From NCBI GenBank assembly GCA_011525445.1, contig WTGE01000161.1:1-16948 (forward strand): a DNA stretch of 16,948 nt, read 5' to 3'. The notes under the pieces are model-generated. The model was not told the DNA's origin and searched no databases. It saw only the letters and a program-made list of their open reading frames with translations. Shown here one piece after another: positions 1 through 7,423 of this stretch (position 1 is the first letter of the stretch; every line of letters starts with the position of its first letter). The position numbers and the translations under genes are program-made. The stretch is from Synechococcus sp. CO36386bin_37. GTDB lineage: Bacteria; Cyanobacteriota; Cyanobacteriia; PCC-6307; Cyanobiaceae.

Positions 1-1177
1 GCAGTGGGTCGCCAAGGACGTGAAGCCCGAGCACATGATTCCTGACGCCCACGTGTCAGGCCAGTCATCAGCGCCGATCATGACCACCGCAGACCTGTCG
101 CTCAAGCACGACACGATCATGGAACCGGTGGCCCGTCGGTTTCATCAAGACCAGGATGCCTTTGCCGAGGCCTTTGCCCGAGCCTGGTTCAAGCTCACGC
201 ACCGAGACCTTGGTCCCCGCGCTTTGTACCTGGGTCCTGAGATTCCTGCAGACGTTCAGATCTGGCAGGACCCCATCCCATCCATCAATCACACCTTGAT
301 CGACGACGTCGACATCGCCGACCTGAAGAAACAGCTCCTGGCCACCGGGTTGGGGGTGTCTGCGCTCGTGTCCACGGCATGGGCTTCGGCCTCCACCTTC
401 TGTGGCTCGGATCGCCGTGGGGGCGCGAACGGCGGACGTGTGCGTCTGCAACCGCAGAGAAGCTGGGAAGTCAACGACCCCGAACAACTCCAGTCGGTTC
501 TGCAGGCCATCGAAAGGGTGCAGCAGCACTTCAATGCGGCTGCCACCGGCGGCAAGCAGGTGTCGATGGCCGACCTGATTGTGCTGGCGGGCTGCGCTGC
601 GGTGGAGAAAGCGGCTGCCGATGGCGGCCACAGCGTCACGGTTCCATTTCGGCCGGGACGCACCGATGCCGGCACGGAGCAGACCGACACCGCATCGTTC
701 AACACGCTCAAACCTCTGGCGGATGGCTTCCGCAACTGGCAGCGCAGCGGCCTACCGATGCGGGCGGAAGAGCTGCTGTTGGACAAGGCGCAGCTGCTCA
801 GCCTCAGTGCACCGGAGATGACGGTGCTGCTGGCGGGCCTGCGCGTGCTTGGCGCCAACAGCGGCAGCAATCGCCAGGGCGTTTTCACCGACCGCGTCGG
901 CGTGCTCAGCAACGACTTCTGCGTGAATCTGCTGGACATGACGACCCAGTGGACACCCACCAGTGAGACCCAGGACAGCTACATCGGCCGGAATGGAGAC
1001 AACGGCCCCGAACGCTGGATCGCCAGTCGCGCTGATCTGGTGTTCGGCTCCAACAGCCAGCTCCGAGCCATCGTTGAGGTGTATGCCCAGAGTGACGGAG
1101 CACCACGCTTCATCGCCGATTTCGTGCATGCATGGACCAAGGTGATGGAATTGGATCGCTTCGATCTGAACGGTTAG
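1..1177 (+). CDS. katG: Catalase-peroxidase KatG, C-terminal half (5' end outside window)
   Basis: KatG is a haem enzyme that removes hydrogen peroxide by catalase and peroxidase activity. The frame is open to the left edge and encodes 391 residues, about half of the usual 720-740. The end of the haem domain is present. D31 of the fragment (TTADLSL) matches the Asp that bonds the proximal His (D381 in the M. tuberculosis enzyme), and R68 (THRDLGP), 37 residues later, matches the mobile Arg (R418). The rest is the haem-free C-terminal peroxidase-like domain, with the family stretches [20 protein letters not shown] and [13 protein letters not shown]. The haem ligand and the Met-Tyr-Trp adduct lie upstream and cannot be checked. 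It ends in TAG at 1175. A GTG at nt 20 is internal and not the real start. Family assignment is very secure. katG is not universal in marine picocyanobacteria and is absent from Prochlorococcus. Confidence 0.97.
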   Translation, partial: QWVAKDVKPEHMIPDAHVSGQSSAPIMTTADLSLKHDTIMEPVARRFHQDQDAFAEAFARAWFKLTHRDLGPRALYLGPEIPADVQIWQDPIPSINHTLIDDVDIADLKKQLLATGLGVSALVSTAWASASTFCGSDRRGGANGGRVRLQPQRSWEVNDPEQLQSVLQAIERVQQHFNAAATGGKQVSMADLIVLAGCAAVEKAAADGGHSVTVPFRPGRTDAGTEQTDTASFNTLKPLADGFRNWQRSGLPMRAEELLLDKAQLLSLSAPEMTVLLAGLRVLGANSGSNRQGVFTDRVGVLSNDFCVNLLDMTTQWTPTSETQDSYIGRNGDNGPERWIASRADLVFGSNSQLRAIVEVYAQSDGAPRFIADFVHAWTKVMELDRFDLNG

Positions 1178-1184
1178 CGATCCA
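1152..1184. repeat. 9-bp perfect inverted repeat across the katG stop codon
   Basis: TGGATCGCT (1152-1160) and AGCGATCCA (1176-1184) are perfect reverse complements separated by 15 nt. The right arm begins inside the TAG stop codon. No T-run follows, so this is not a standard intrinsic terminator. It may act as an mRNA 3'-end hairpin or be chance. Confidence 0.4.
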
Positions 1185-1526
1185 CGCTGAGCGATCTCTC
1201 GAAGATGGCCAGCACCTTGACCCTGACTCGCCCAGGCCAATCACGAACACAGGCTTCCTTGGGAGAAAACTCGAGTGAATCTGAGCTCGGCATCGACGGC
1301 TTGGCGCGAAAACAGTTGCCTGTAATCAAGAAAAAAGAAAATGTTGTTTGAAAATCAAATATTGGACTAAATCACAACGCAAGAAGAGAGTATTTCTCGA
1401 AAATATCAATCAAGCAAATCTTTTCACATCACCAAATCACCTCTAATTCTTAAAACAATCAAAACTCTTCAATCCAATGAAAATCATGCCCTCAACATGC
1501 ACGCATCGTTATCCTGTAACGCTGCC
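1178..1526. other. Intergenic region, AT-rich in its second half
   Basis: No convincing gene or RNA was seen. From about 1320 to 1480 the DNA is strongly AT-rich with many A-runs, unlike the flanking genes. It probably carries the promoter of the small exported protein downstream, but I could not pick a reliable -35/-10 pair. Confidence 0.5.
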
Positions 1527-1763
1527 ATGAAATTGAATCATTCAAATCGACGTCAATTATCAAGAACAAGCCTGCTTTTAGGAGGTATGGCCATCATGCA
1601 GGCCACTTCAACCCATGCGCAGGATTCAATCGAGGAATGGTACGAAAGTCGCCCTCCAGCCCAACTTTGTGAGCTCTATCGTTCCGGTTCACTTCCGCCA
1701 GATCTCATTCCAGGTGGTCGAAGTTCTGATCCCTGCTCGAATTTTCCTGATGAAGAATCATGA
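1527..1763 (+). CDS. Small exported protein of unknown function
   Basis: I do not recognise a family. From ATG 1527 it encodes 78 residues. The N terminus is a good export signal: a basic stretch with paired arginines (SNRRQLSRTS), a hydrophobic core (LLLGGMAIMQ) and a cleavage-like THA-QD site. The RR-x-L-x-R arrangement is reminiscent of a Tat signal but lacks the full consensus. The mature part is about 47 residues, polar and acidic, with two cysteines (CELYRSG and DPCSNF) that could pair. An in-frame ATG at 1497 would add ten residues; neither start has a clear ribosome binding site, and I prefer 1527 because it gives a standard signal peptide. Its TGA stop overlaps the end of the convergent SGNH hydrolase gene by 6 nt. 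Confidence 0.6.
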   Translation: MKLNHSNRRQLSRTSLLLGGMAIMQATSTHAQDSIEEWYESRPPAQLCELYRSGSLPPDLIPGGRSSDPCSNFPDEES

Positions 1764-2459
1764 GCTCATGATGGTGGGAGTGCATTGATGTTGAAGCTCC
1801 AGACCAGCCCAACGAAGTAAGGGCTTCCAGGTCTGCAGACGCTGATGCAACCAGTGATGACCAATGCTGTTGAGATGGATTCCATCGGGTTCCAACCAGG
1901 TCAACCAATCCGGTTCAGCGACCATGGCCTGATGGAGGCTCAGGAAAGGAACATCCGCCTCCAGACAGGCCTCCTCCAACTGGGCTTCATGAATGGCCAC
2001 CGATTCATTGCTGTACCAAAGGCAGTCAGCAAACGGCATCGCCGCCTCATCAACCACGCTGAGCCCCATCACCATCACTTCGGTGACCGGCGTCATCGCT
2101 GTAAGCAGTTGCTCAAGACCAAAACGGAACGCATCGGCACTTAACTGCTGCCGTCCATCAACCCTGCCAACGCGAGCCGTGTCATTCAAACCAACGGATA
2201 ACAACAATCCATCCGGCTGCCGGCGCCTTAGCTCGCCACGGCAACCCCATTCTTGCTTCCAGCGCTGAGCCACGCGCTCCAATCCATCACCACGCACTCC
2301 AAGGCCGTACACCACTGGGGCCAAGGGCATGGACATCCATTGCCTTCGCAACCGTTCACACCAGCCTCCGCCTTCTGGATCACCCCAGCCATAAACACCG
2401 CTATCGCCGATAACGACAAGCTGACGGGGCGCTGTTTTGATCACGGTCTCGCTGCTCAT
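1758..2459 (-). CDS. SGNH/GDSL-family hydrolase
   Basis: The protein has 233 residues. It belongs to the SGNH hydrolase superfamily, whose members are esterases, lipases or carbohydrate deacetylases. All signature blocks are visible: block I GDS with nucleophile Ser20 (VVIGDSGVYGWG), block II glycine near residue 56 (GVRGD), block III GLND with Asn92, and block V DGIH with Asp192 and His195. There is no signal peptide, so a cytoplasmic location is likely. It starts 12 nt after the permease gene ends, with GGA just ahead of the ATG, and reads as the last gene of the phn operon. Its substrate cannot be told from the sequence. A link to the transported compound, for instance hydrolysis of an ester, is inference from position only. 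Confidence 0.9.
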   Translation of the reverse strand: MSSETVIKTAPRQLVVIGDSGVYGWGDPEGGGWCERLRRQWMSMPLAPVVYGLGVRGDGLERVAQRWKQEWGCRGELRRRQPDGLLLSVGLNDTARVGRVDGRQQLSADAFRFGLEQLLTAMTPVTEVMVMGLSVVDEAAMPFADCLWYSNESVAIHEAQLEEACLEADVPFLSLHQAMVAEPDWLTWLEPDGIHLNSIGHHWLHQRLQTWKPLLRWAGLELQHQCTPTIMSS

Positions 2460-2471
2460 GCAATCCAGCCG

Positions 2472-4001
2472 TCAGCTTTGCAGCCAGAACGAACGGCAAC
2501 GATCACTGAGCGATTCTCCACTGATCGTGAGTGCGCCGTAGCAGCCGATCAGCAAGACAACCGCAGCCCAATGGAAAGAGCTCAGGGATTCCAACAGCTG
2601 CCAACCAAGACCACTGCCACCGATCACTCCCACCACCACGGTTTCACGGAGAATGACGTCGCTGCGATAGGCCCCGTAGGCCAGATAGCTCGGGCTCTGG
2701 GGACTCAGCATTCCATACAGCCAGCTCATCTTCTCGGATGTGCCCATGGATCTGAGCGCTTTCTGACGCTGATCGTTCTGATGATCGAGGCCTTCATGCA
2801 GCAAACGCCCCATCACACCACTGTTGTGTAAACCAATCGCCAAGGCACCAATCGCCAGACTGGGTGTATTAGTGAGCAGCAACAGCAACACCATGAGTGG
2901 CGGAGGGATCCAGCGCATGGCAGCCCAGAACACGGAACAACATCGATGCCACCCGTGAGTCGGCCAACACAGCAAGGCCAAAGGCGGGAGTCCAATCGCA
3001 ATGCCTGATGCCAATGCGGTAAGGCCCAGTGTTTCCAGAATCATGCGCAGCCAGGGCAGTTCCAGCGCTGCAGCATTGAACTGGGCCCAATCGGGCATAG
3101 CCATGCCCATCCAGCTCAGTTCGAAGAACAAATCAGGAATGATCTGACGCAGCCAAACCGCGCCAGCCAGACCCAGCACAAGGGTGAGAGTGCTGAACAA
3201 CAGCATTCGGCGCTGACCATGCACGCCCACCCCGGAGCGCTCGCGCCAGAAGCTCAGCACTTGTTCCAATGCCAGCATCACCGCTGCAAGCAACCAAAGA
3301 CCCGTCCATAACTCACGAAACTGCAACGACTGAAGAGTGAGCTGCAGTTCGGTGCCGAGTCCACCTAATCCAAAAACCCCAAGCAGGGTGGCGCTGCGCA
3401 AGGCACACTCGAGCCGGTACCCCCCGTAGCTCATCAAGACAGTTGCCATGCCTGGATTCAATGCCGTGAGCAAGGCCGATACCGGATGTGCCCCTGCGCG
3501 GATCAACGCCCTCAGAGGACGGTGATCGGAACTGTCGAGCTGATCTCTCCAAATTCTGGCGACGAGAGCGCTGTAGGGAATGGCAATCGCAGCAACTGCC
3601 ACGTAGGGATGGAGACCAAAACCCTGCAGCAACAGCAAACCCCACACCAGCTCGTGGACAGCTCTGGGGACCGCCAGTAACGATCTCAGGGCTGAAGCTG
3701 GCCAGGCTGGAAGCCTCCAGCTTTGCCACACCACATCCGCACAAGCACTGCCCAAAACAACACCGCACAACAGGCTGAGACTCCAGCTCGTCAGAGCCGT
3801 GGCCAACGTGACTTGAAGACCACTCCAAACCGCCTGCACAACATCGGGGGCGATCGAGGGATGAAGCGCCCCTTCAAGGCATTGCAACCAGATCGTCAGC
3901 CCCCCTCCGTGCAGCCCTGTCAAGGTCACAATCAACACAGGCACGAGGGCCAGTGCGGGCAGCAAGGTGAGGGAGGGCGCCGCTGGATTCAGCCGATTCA
4001 T
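2472..4001 (-). CDS. phnE: Phosphonate/phosphite-type ABC transporter permease, two PhnE-like domains fused
   Basis: This 509-residue inner-membrane protein is about twice the usual 260-290 residues of PhnE. Two permease modules follow each other. The first (about residues 55-250) carries RSLLAVPRAVHELVWGL and the cytoplasmic coupling stretch ALIRAGAHP near 165-173. The second (about 315-509) carries MRWIPPPLMVLLLLL and ALRSMGTSEK near 415-424. The coupling motifs resemble the ALRAxGA element of PhnE proteins, which docks on the ATPase. The modules are joined by a hydrophobic stretch around 265-300. One fused chain could therefore form the whole channel instead of a homodimer. The ATG overlaps the phnC stop as ATGA, indicating translational coupling. 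The PhnE family call is strong; the exact substrate is unknown. Confidence 0.9.
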   Translation of the reverse strand: MNRLNPAAPSLTLLPALALVPVLIVTLTGLHGGGLTIWLQCLEGALHPSIAPDVVQAVWSGLQVTLATALTSWSLSLLCGVVLGSACADVVWQSWRLPAWPASALRSLLAVPRAVHELVWGLLLLQGFGLHPYVAVAAIAIPYSALVARIWRDQLDSSDHRPLRALIRAGAHPVSALLTALNPGMATVLMSYGGYRLECALRSATLLGVFGLGGLGTELQLTLQSLQFRELWTGLWLLAAVMLALEQVLSFWRERSGVGVHGQRRMLLFSTLTLVLGLAGAVWLRQIIPDLFFELSWMGMAMPDWAQFNAAALELPWLRMILETLGLTALASGIAIGLPPLALLCWPTHGWHRCCSVFWAAMRWIPPPLMVLLLLLTNTPSLAIGALAIGLHNSGVMGRLLHEGLDHQNDQRQKALRSMGTSEKMSWLYGMLSPQSPSYLAYGAYRSDVILRETVVVGVIGGSGLGWQLLESLSSFHWAAVVLLIGCYGALTISGESLSDRCRSFWLQS

Positions 4002-4759
4002 ACGGCCTCATACAACTGCAAAAGGTCGGCAGCATGAACATGGTCCGAAGCCTGATCGATCACAAGCTCACCCTGGCGCAGACCGATCACGCGATCAAAA
4101 CGATGGATCAGTTCGGGCTGATGGAGGCTTACCAGAATGGCCTGAGCTCCGCAGTTCAGCTGTCCTTGGGGTGAAGGATTGAGAAGGAGATCCAATAAAG
4201 CGGAGGCGATCGTTGGATCCAGGTTGGCGATGGGCTCATCAGCAAGAATCAGCTGCGGCTGTTGTCTGAGCAACCTGGCCAGAGCCACCCTTTGCCTCTG
4301 CCCGCCCGATAACTGACGGATCGGGGCATCCATCAAACCTCGGTCAATGAGCTCAGCATCCAAACCGGCTTGCAACAGGCAACGCCGACAGGCGGACTGA
4401 TCCACTCTGAACAACAGATTGGCTAGCCCCCAGAGAAAGTTGTGACGACCTAATGCCCCGCTGTTCACGTTTTGGGCCACGCTGAGCTCCTCGACAAGCA
4501 GCAGGTCTTGCCACAACATTCCAATCTCTCTTTGTTGGTGACGAGACAACAAACGAATGGACTCACCACGCCAGAGCACCTCTCCATGATCAGCAAGGAG
4601 GCTGCCATTGGCGATCGCCAACAATGTGCTCTTGCCTGCTCCACTTCGGCCCAGCAGAGCAACCCGCTCACCCGGAGAGATCGCGAGGGAAACCGAACGC
4701 AGTCGATCCCCTCGCGGACCACTGAGACTGACGTCCACCAGTTCAAGAAAGGCCGTCAA
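3998..4759 (-). CDS. phnC: ABC transporter ATP-binding protein, PhnC-like
   Basis: This 253-residue ATPase powers uptake with the neighbouring permease and binding protein. It has Walker A GRSGAGKST (37-45), Q-loop Gln84 in MLWQD, the LSGGQ signature (150-154) in LSGGQRQRVALAR, Walker B LILADEP (170-176), D-loop NLD and H-loop His213 (SLHQ). The stretch NVNSGALGRHNFLWGL is typical of PhnC-type ATPases and separates it from generic transport ATPases. The start is TTG, overlapping the phnD stop as TTGA. No ATG lies between this codon and the first conserved strand LELVDVSL, so a TTG start is the best reading. The stop overlaps the phnE start by 4 nt. Confidence 0.94.
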   Translation of the reverse strand: MTAFLELVDVSLSGPRGDRLRSVSLAISPGERVALLGRSGAGKSTLLAIANGSLLADHGEVLWRGESIRLLSRHQQREIGMLWQDLLLVEELSVAQNVNSGALGRHNFLWGLANLLFRVDQSACRRCLLQAGLDAELIDRGLMDAPIRQLSGGQRQRVALARLLRQQPQLILADEPIANLDPTIASALLDLLLNPSPQGQLNCGAQAILVSLHQPELIHRFDRVIGLRQGELVIDQASDHVHAADLLQLYEAV

Positions 4760-5670
4760 CGAATCTTGCCAAGTTGACGCGCGACCTGCTCAATCGGTTG
4801 ATATTCAGATTCCTGAGCGGGGATGAAACGCTTCGCGGAAAACAACTCCAGGATGGTTTTCTGCCGATGCGTTGTGGGACTCAAACCAAGGATTGATTTC
4901 TGGAGCTTGGTTGTAAATCCCCTACCAAAACGTTGATCAAGGTTGGGGCGTGCCACCCAGTGATAGTCCACATAAGGAGGTGTCTTCCAAATCATGGTGA
5001 CCTTCTTGGGATTCACTTTTCCATTTTTGACAGCAACATCCCAGACCAGTTCATTCAGAGCACCCGCCTGGTATGACCCACTTTGGACCAAAGCGATTGT
5101 GGCATCGTGACTTCCACTGAATCCCGCCTGACCACCGGCAAATTGCTTGGGGGTCACTCCGCCTTTGGCGAGAAAATGTTGAGGCATCAGCCGTCCAGAC
5201 GTGGAACTTTCCGATCCAAAGGTGAATCGCTTTCCGCGCAGAGATTTCAATCCATCAATGGACTTGATTGGTTTCAAACCTGATGACGTGTTGGCGATGA
5301 AGACACTTTTGAACGTCTCATCGATCGCACGTTGTGCCAGAACCTTGGCACCAGGCGTTTGAAGCCGAGCCTGAACACCTGTAAGACCACCAAACCAAAC
5401 AAGATCCAGACTTCCAGTCCTAAAAGCACTCACGGCAGCCGGATAGTTGCTCACAGGCACGTACCGCACCGGAACCTTGAGTCTGGAACTGAGTTCGTCG
5501 GCAAGTTGGCCGTAACGACGATTCAACCGTTCCGGGTTTTGATCTGGAATCGCCCCGATACGGAGTGTTGGTTGTGCATGGGTGGGGAGGACCGTCGCGC
5601 CCTGGCTGCAAAGAACAGCCAACAGAACAACGGCCCCTTTTTTTCGGAGCTGGGTCAACGAATTGGTCAT
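4756..5670 (-). CDS. phnD: Periplasmic phosphite/phosphonate-type substrate-binding protein, PhnD-like
   Basis: The protein has 304 residues. It starts with a signal peptide: basic RKK, hydrophobic AVVLLAVLC and a cleavage-like THA-Q near residue 32. The mature part is a PhnD/PtxB-type binding protein (RIGAIPDQNPERL at 37-49, LDLVWFGGLTG at 88-98). Likely ligand residues are SSTSGRLMP (155-163), where helix N-termini hold the oxyanion, GSHDA (186-190), and YVDYHW (233-238), with the Asp and Tyr typical of the family. The layout is like the PhnD1 type found widely in marine picocyanobacteria, some members of which bind phosphite better than organophosphonates. Which ligand this one prefers cannot be settled from sequence alone. 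It lies 22 nt after the aminotransferase gene and overlaps phnC by 4 nt. Confidence 0.92.
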   Translation of the reverse strand: MTNSLTQLRKKGAVVLLAVLCSQGATVLPTHAQPTLRIGAIPDQNPERLNRRYGQLADELSSRLKVPVRYVPVSNYPAAVSAFRTGSLDLVWFGGLTGVQARLQTPGAKVLAQRAIDETFKSVFIANTSSGLKPIKSIDGLKSLRGKRFTFGSESSTSGRLMPQHFLAKGGVTPKQFAGGQAGFSGSHDATIALVQSGSYQAGALNELVWDVAVKNGKVNPKKVTMIWKTPPYVDYHWVARPNLDQRFGRGFTTKLQKSILGLSPTTHRQKTILELFSAKRFIPAQESEYQPIEQVARQLGKIR

Positions 5671-5692
5671 ACCTTGTGGAAGTGGAGGAGGA

Positions 5693-6871
5693 TTAGGAGC
5701 GATCCAACAAACGCTGAAATCGACTCAGCCCATCCGCGATTGTCTCTCGGGAGACAGCACAGGACAGTCTCACGCAGCGATCATCCCCAAAAGCGCCACC
5801 GGGGACGATGGCCAACCCCTCCTCCTCCAGGGCACGCCTGCAGAAGGTCATGGAATCAGAGATGGGATCAGGCAAGCGAGGAAAGGCATAAAACGCCCCC
5901 GTTGGAGGAACGAGAGTGATCCCATCCATGGCTTGAAGTCCTGCACACAGTTCCGAACGCCGTATGTTGTAACTCGCGGCCATTTCGCGAACACAGTCCC
6001 GAGACCCCTGCAATGCGGCCAGGGCCCCCTTCTGCGCAAAGCTGCAAACATTGCTGGTGCTCTGGCTTTGAAGGGCCGCCGCGGCCTTGATCACAGCGCT
6101 GTCACCCCTGAGATAACCAAGGCGCCAGCCCGTCATCGCCCACCCCTTTGCAAAACCGTTCACCACAAAACACCGATGGTTGAGATCAGGGGCTATGGCG
6201 GCAAAACTGTGGTGTGACTGGCCTTGATCCAACAGATACTCGTAGATTTCATCGGACATCACCATCAGATTGGGATGCTGACGCACCAGGTTTGCCAAAG
6301 CTTCCAATTCGCTACGGCACAACACACGCCCGGTGGGATTACCAGGTGAATTAATGACAAGGACCTTGGTTGCGGGTGTGATCGATCGTTCAATCAAATC
6401 CAGATCCAGTTCAAATCCGTCCGTTGCGGATGAAGCCACCGCGACCGGCTTGCCACCTGCCAAGCGAACAATTTCCGGGTAACTCAACCAATAAGGCGAA
6501 GAAATGATGACTTCATCGCCTGGGTTCAGCAGAACTTGAAAAAGGTTGTAGATCGCTTGTTTTCCGCCATTCGTCACCATCACCTGATCGGATTCAGTGG
6601 GAATGCTGTTTTCCTGGCTTAGTTTCAGGGCAATCGCATCCCTTAGTTCCGGGTCTCCAGCGGCGGGACCGTAACGCGTTATGCCGTTGCGAAGCGCCCT
6701 CATCGTGGCCTCAACGATGAAGGTTGGTGTCTCGAAATCAGGCTCTCCTGCACTCAGACTGCACACGTCTCTGCCCTGTAGCTGCAGGGCTTTAGCTCGG
6801 GCGCTGATGGCAAGAGTGAGCGATGGCTGCAAGGCCAGTGCTCGATTCGAGAGAGGTAGGGGGCCTGACAT
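5693..6871 (-). CDS. Class I PLP-dependent aminotransferase, aspartate aminotransferase-like
   Basis: From ATG 6871 it encodes 392 residues, the normal length for aspartate aminotransferases of the bacterial I-gamma type, which move an amino group between aspartate (or a relative) and 2-oxoglutarate. Visible marks are SAGEPDFETP (40-49), SPGNPTG with Asn178, SDEIYEY with Asp207 and Tyr210, the PLP lysine Lys242 in NGFAKGWAMTGWR, Arg250, and VRLSCA near the C terminus for the substrate carboxylate. An in-frame GTG at 6946 would add 25 residues, including a stretch not expected in the family; a GAGGGGG sequence before 6871 supports the ATG. The gene leads straight into phnD (22 nt). Members vary between aspartate, prephenate and other substrates, so specificity is open. 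A role in the metabolism of an aminophosphonate is possible but unsupported beyond position. Confidence 0.92.
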   Translation of the reverse strand: MSGPLPLSNRALALQPSLTLAISARAKALQLQGRDVCSLSAGEPDFETPTFIVEATMRALRNGITRYGPAAGDPELRDAIALKLSQENSIPTESDQVMVTNGGKQAIYNLFQVLLNPGDEVIISSPYWLSYPEIVRLAGGKPVAVASSATDGFELDLDLIERSITPATKVLVINSPGNPTGRVLCRSELEALANLVRQHPNLMVMSDEIYEYLLDQGQSHHSFAAIAPDLNHRCFVVNGFAKGWAMTGWRLGYLRGDSAVIKAAAALQSQSTSNVCSFAQKGALAALQGSRDCVREMAASYNIRRSELCAGLQAMDGITLVPPTGAFYAFPRLPDPISDSMTFCRRALEEEGLAIVPGGAFGDDRCVRLSCAVSRETIADGLSRFQRLLDRS

Positions 6872-6877
6872 CAGAGC

Positions 6878-6898
6878 AGCACCCCCTCGATGGGTGCT
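6878..6898 (-). promoter_or_regulatory. Hairpin over the likely ribosome binding site of the aminotransferase-phn operon
   Basis: Reading the minus strand, AGCACCC and GGGTGCT form a 7-bp perfect stem around the loop ATCGAGG, ending 6 nt before the ATG at 6871. The GAGGGGG that best matches a Shine-Dalgarno sequence lies in the loop and 3' arm. The fold would hide part of it. It could control translation, act as a DNA operator dyad, or be chance. If translation starts at GTG 6946 it lies in coding sequence. Confidence 0.4.
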
Positions 6899-6992
6899 CG
6901 GATATGGAAGACCACATCCTGCCTGATGCGGCGCCAGAGACAACACGGTTTCGCTGATGACAGCCTGGATCGAAATGTGGACAACAGTGTCT

Positions 6993-7379
6993 ATGTCGGT
7001 TGAAACAACCTCAATGAGTTGGGTGTTGGCAGCTCACAATCCTCAGAAACTCGCGGAGTTTTATGCACAGGCCCTGAACTGCTCCTGCCGCGCAGGGCTC
7101 TCCGATCAGCACTGGACGGTATCGCTTCCAACAGGCGGAACGCTTCAGGTTTACCGTCCATCTCGTCGGCGACCTTGGCCGATACGTGGAGCGGCAATGG
7201 CTCCTTGTCTGCAACGCAAATCCAACAGCAGGGCAGAAAAAGAACTGGAGACTTGGATCCGACAACTGGAAGGCTTGGGGGCACAGCGACGCGAACACAC
7301 CCGATTGGAATCGTTTGGGGCGGAGTGCTGGATGGAGGACCCCGAGGGACAACCTTTTCTCACGCTTGTGCTGCAGTGA
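6993..7379 (+). CDS. VOC-superfamily (glyoxalase-like fold) protein
   Basis: This is a single-domain protein of about 128 residues with one full vicinal-oxygen-chelate fold: a first strand and helix SWVLAAHNPQKLAEFYAQAL, and a last motif ECWMEDPEGQPFLTLVL with the usual D-P-x-G turn. The first-strand metal ligand (commonly His or Glu) appears to be Trp, and the C-terminal Glu ligand is not evident, so it may not be a metal-dependent glyoxalase; this is inference from a by-eye alignment. Start choice is uncertain: ATG codons occur at 6957, 6975, 6993 and 7014 with no convincing ribosome binding site, and the fold needs only the sequence after 7014. It diverges from the aminotransferase-phn operon and is followed 44 nt later by the uracil-DNA glycosylase gene. 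Substrate unknown. Confidence 0.75.
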   Translation: MSVETTSMSWVLAAHNPQKLAEFYAQALNCSCRAGLSDQHWTVSLPTGGTLQVYRPSRRRPWPIRGAAMAPCLQRKSNSRAEKELETWIRQLEGLGAQRREHTRLESFGAECWMEDPEGQPFLTLVLQ

Positions 7380-7423
7380 GGTTGTTTACCCACATAGGGT
7401 CTTGTGAGGAGAAGTCCCCTGGC

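Noticed and set aside
6872..6946. 25-residue N-terminal extension of the aminotransferase from a GTG
   Set aside because: The ATG at 6871 gives the usual family length and has a purine-rich sequence ahead of it.
7019..7423. Upstream extension of the uracil-DNA glycosylase frame
   Set aside because: It is out-of-frame reading of the VOC gene; family length and cysteine positions fit the GTG start at 7424.
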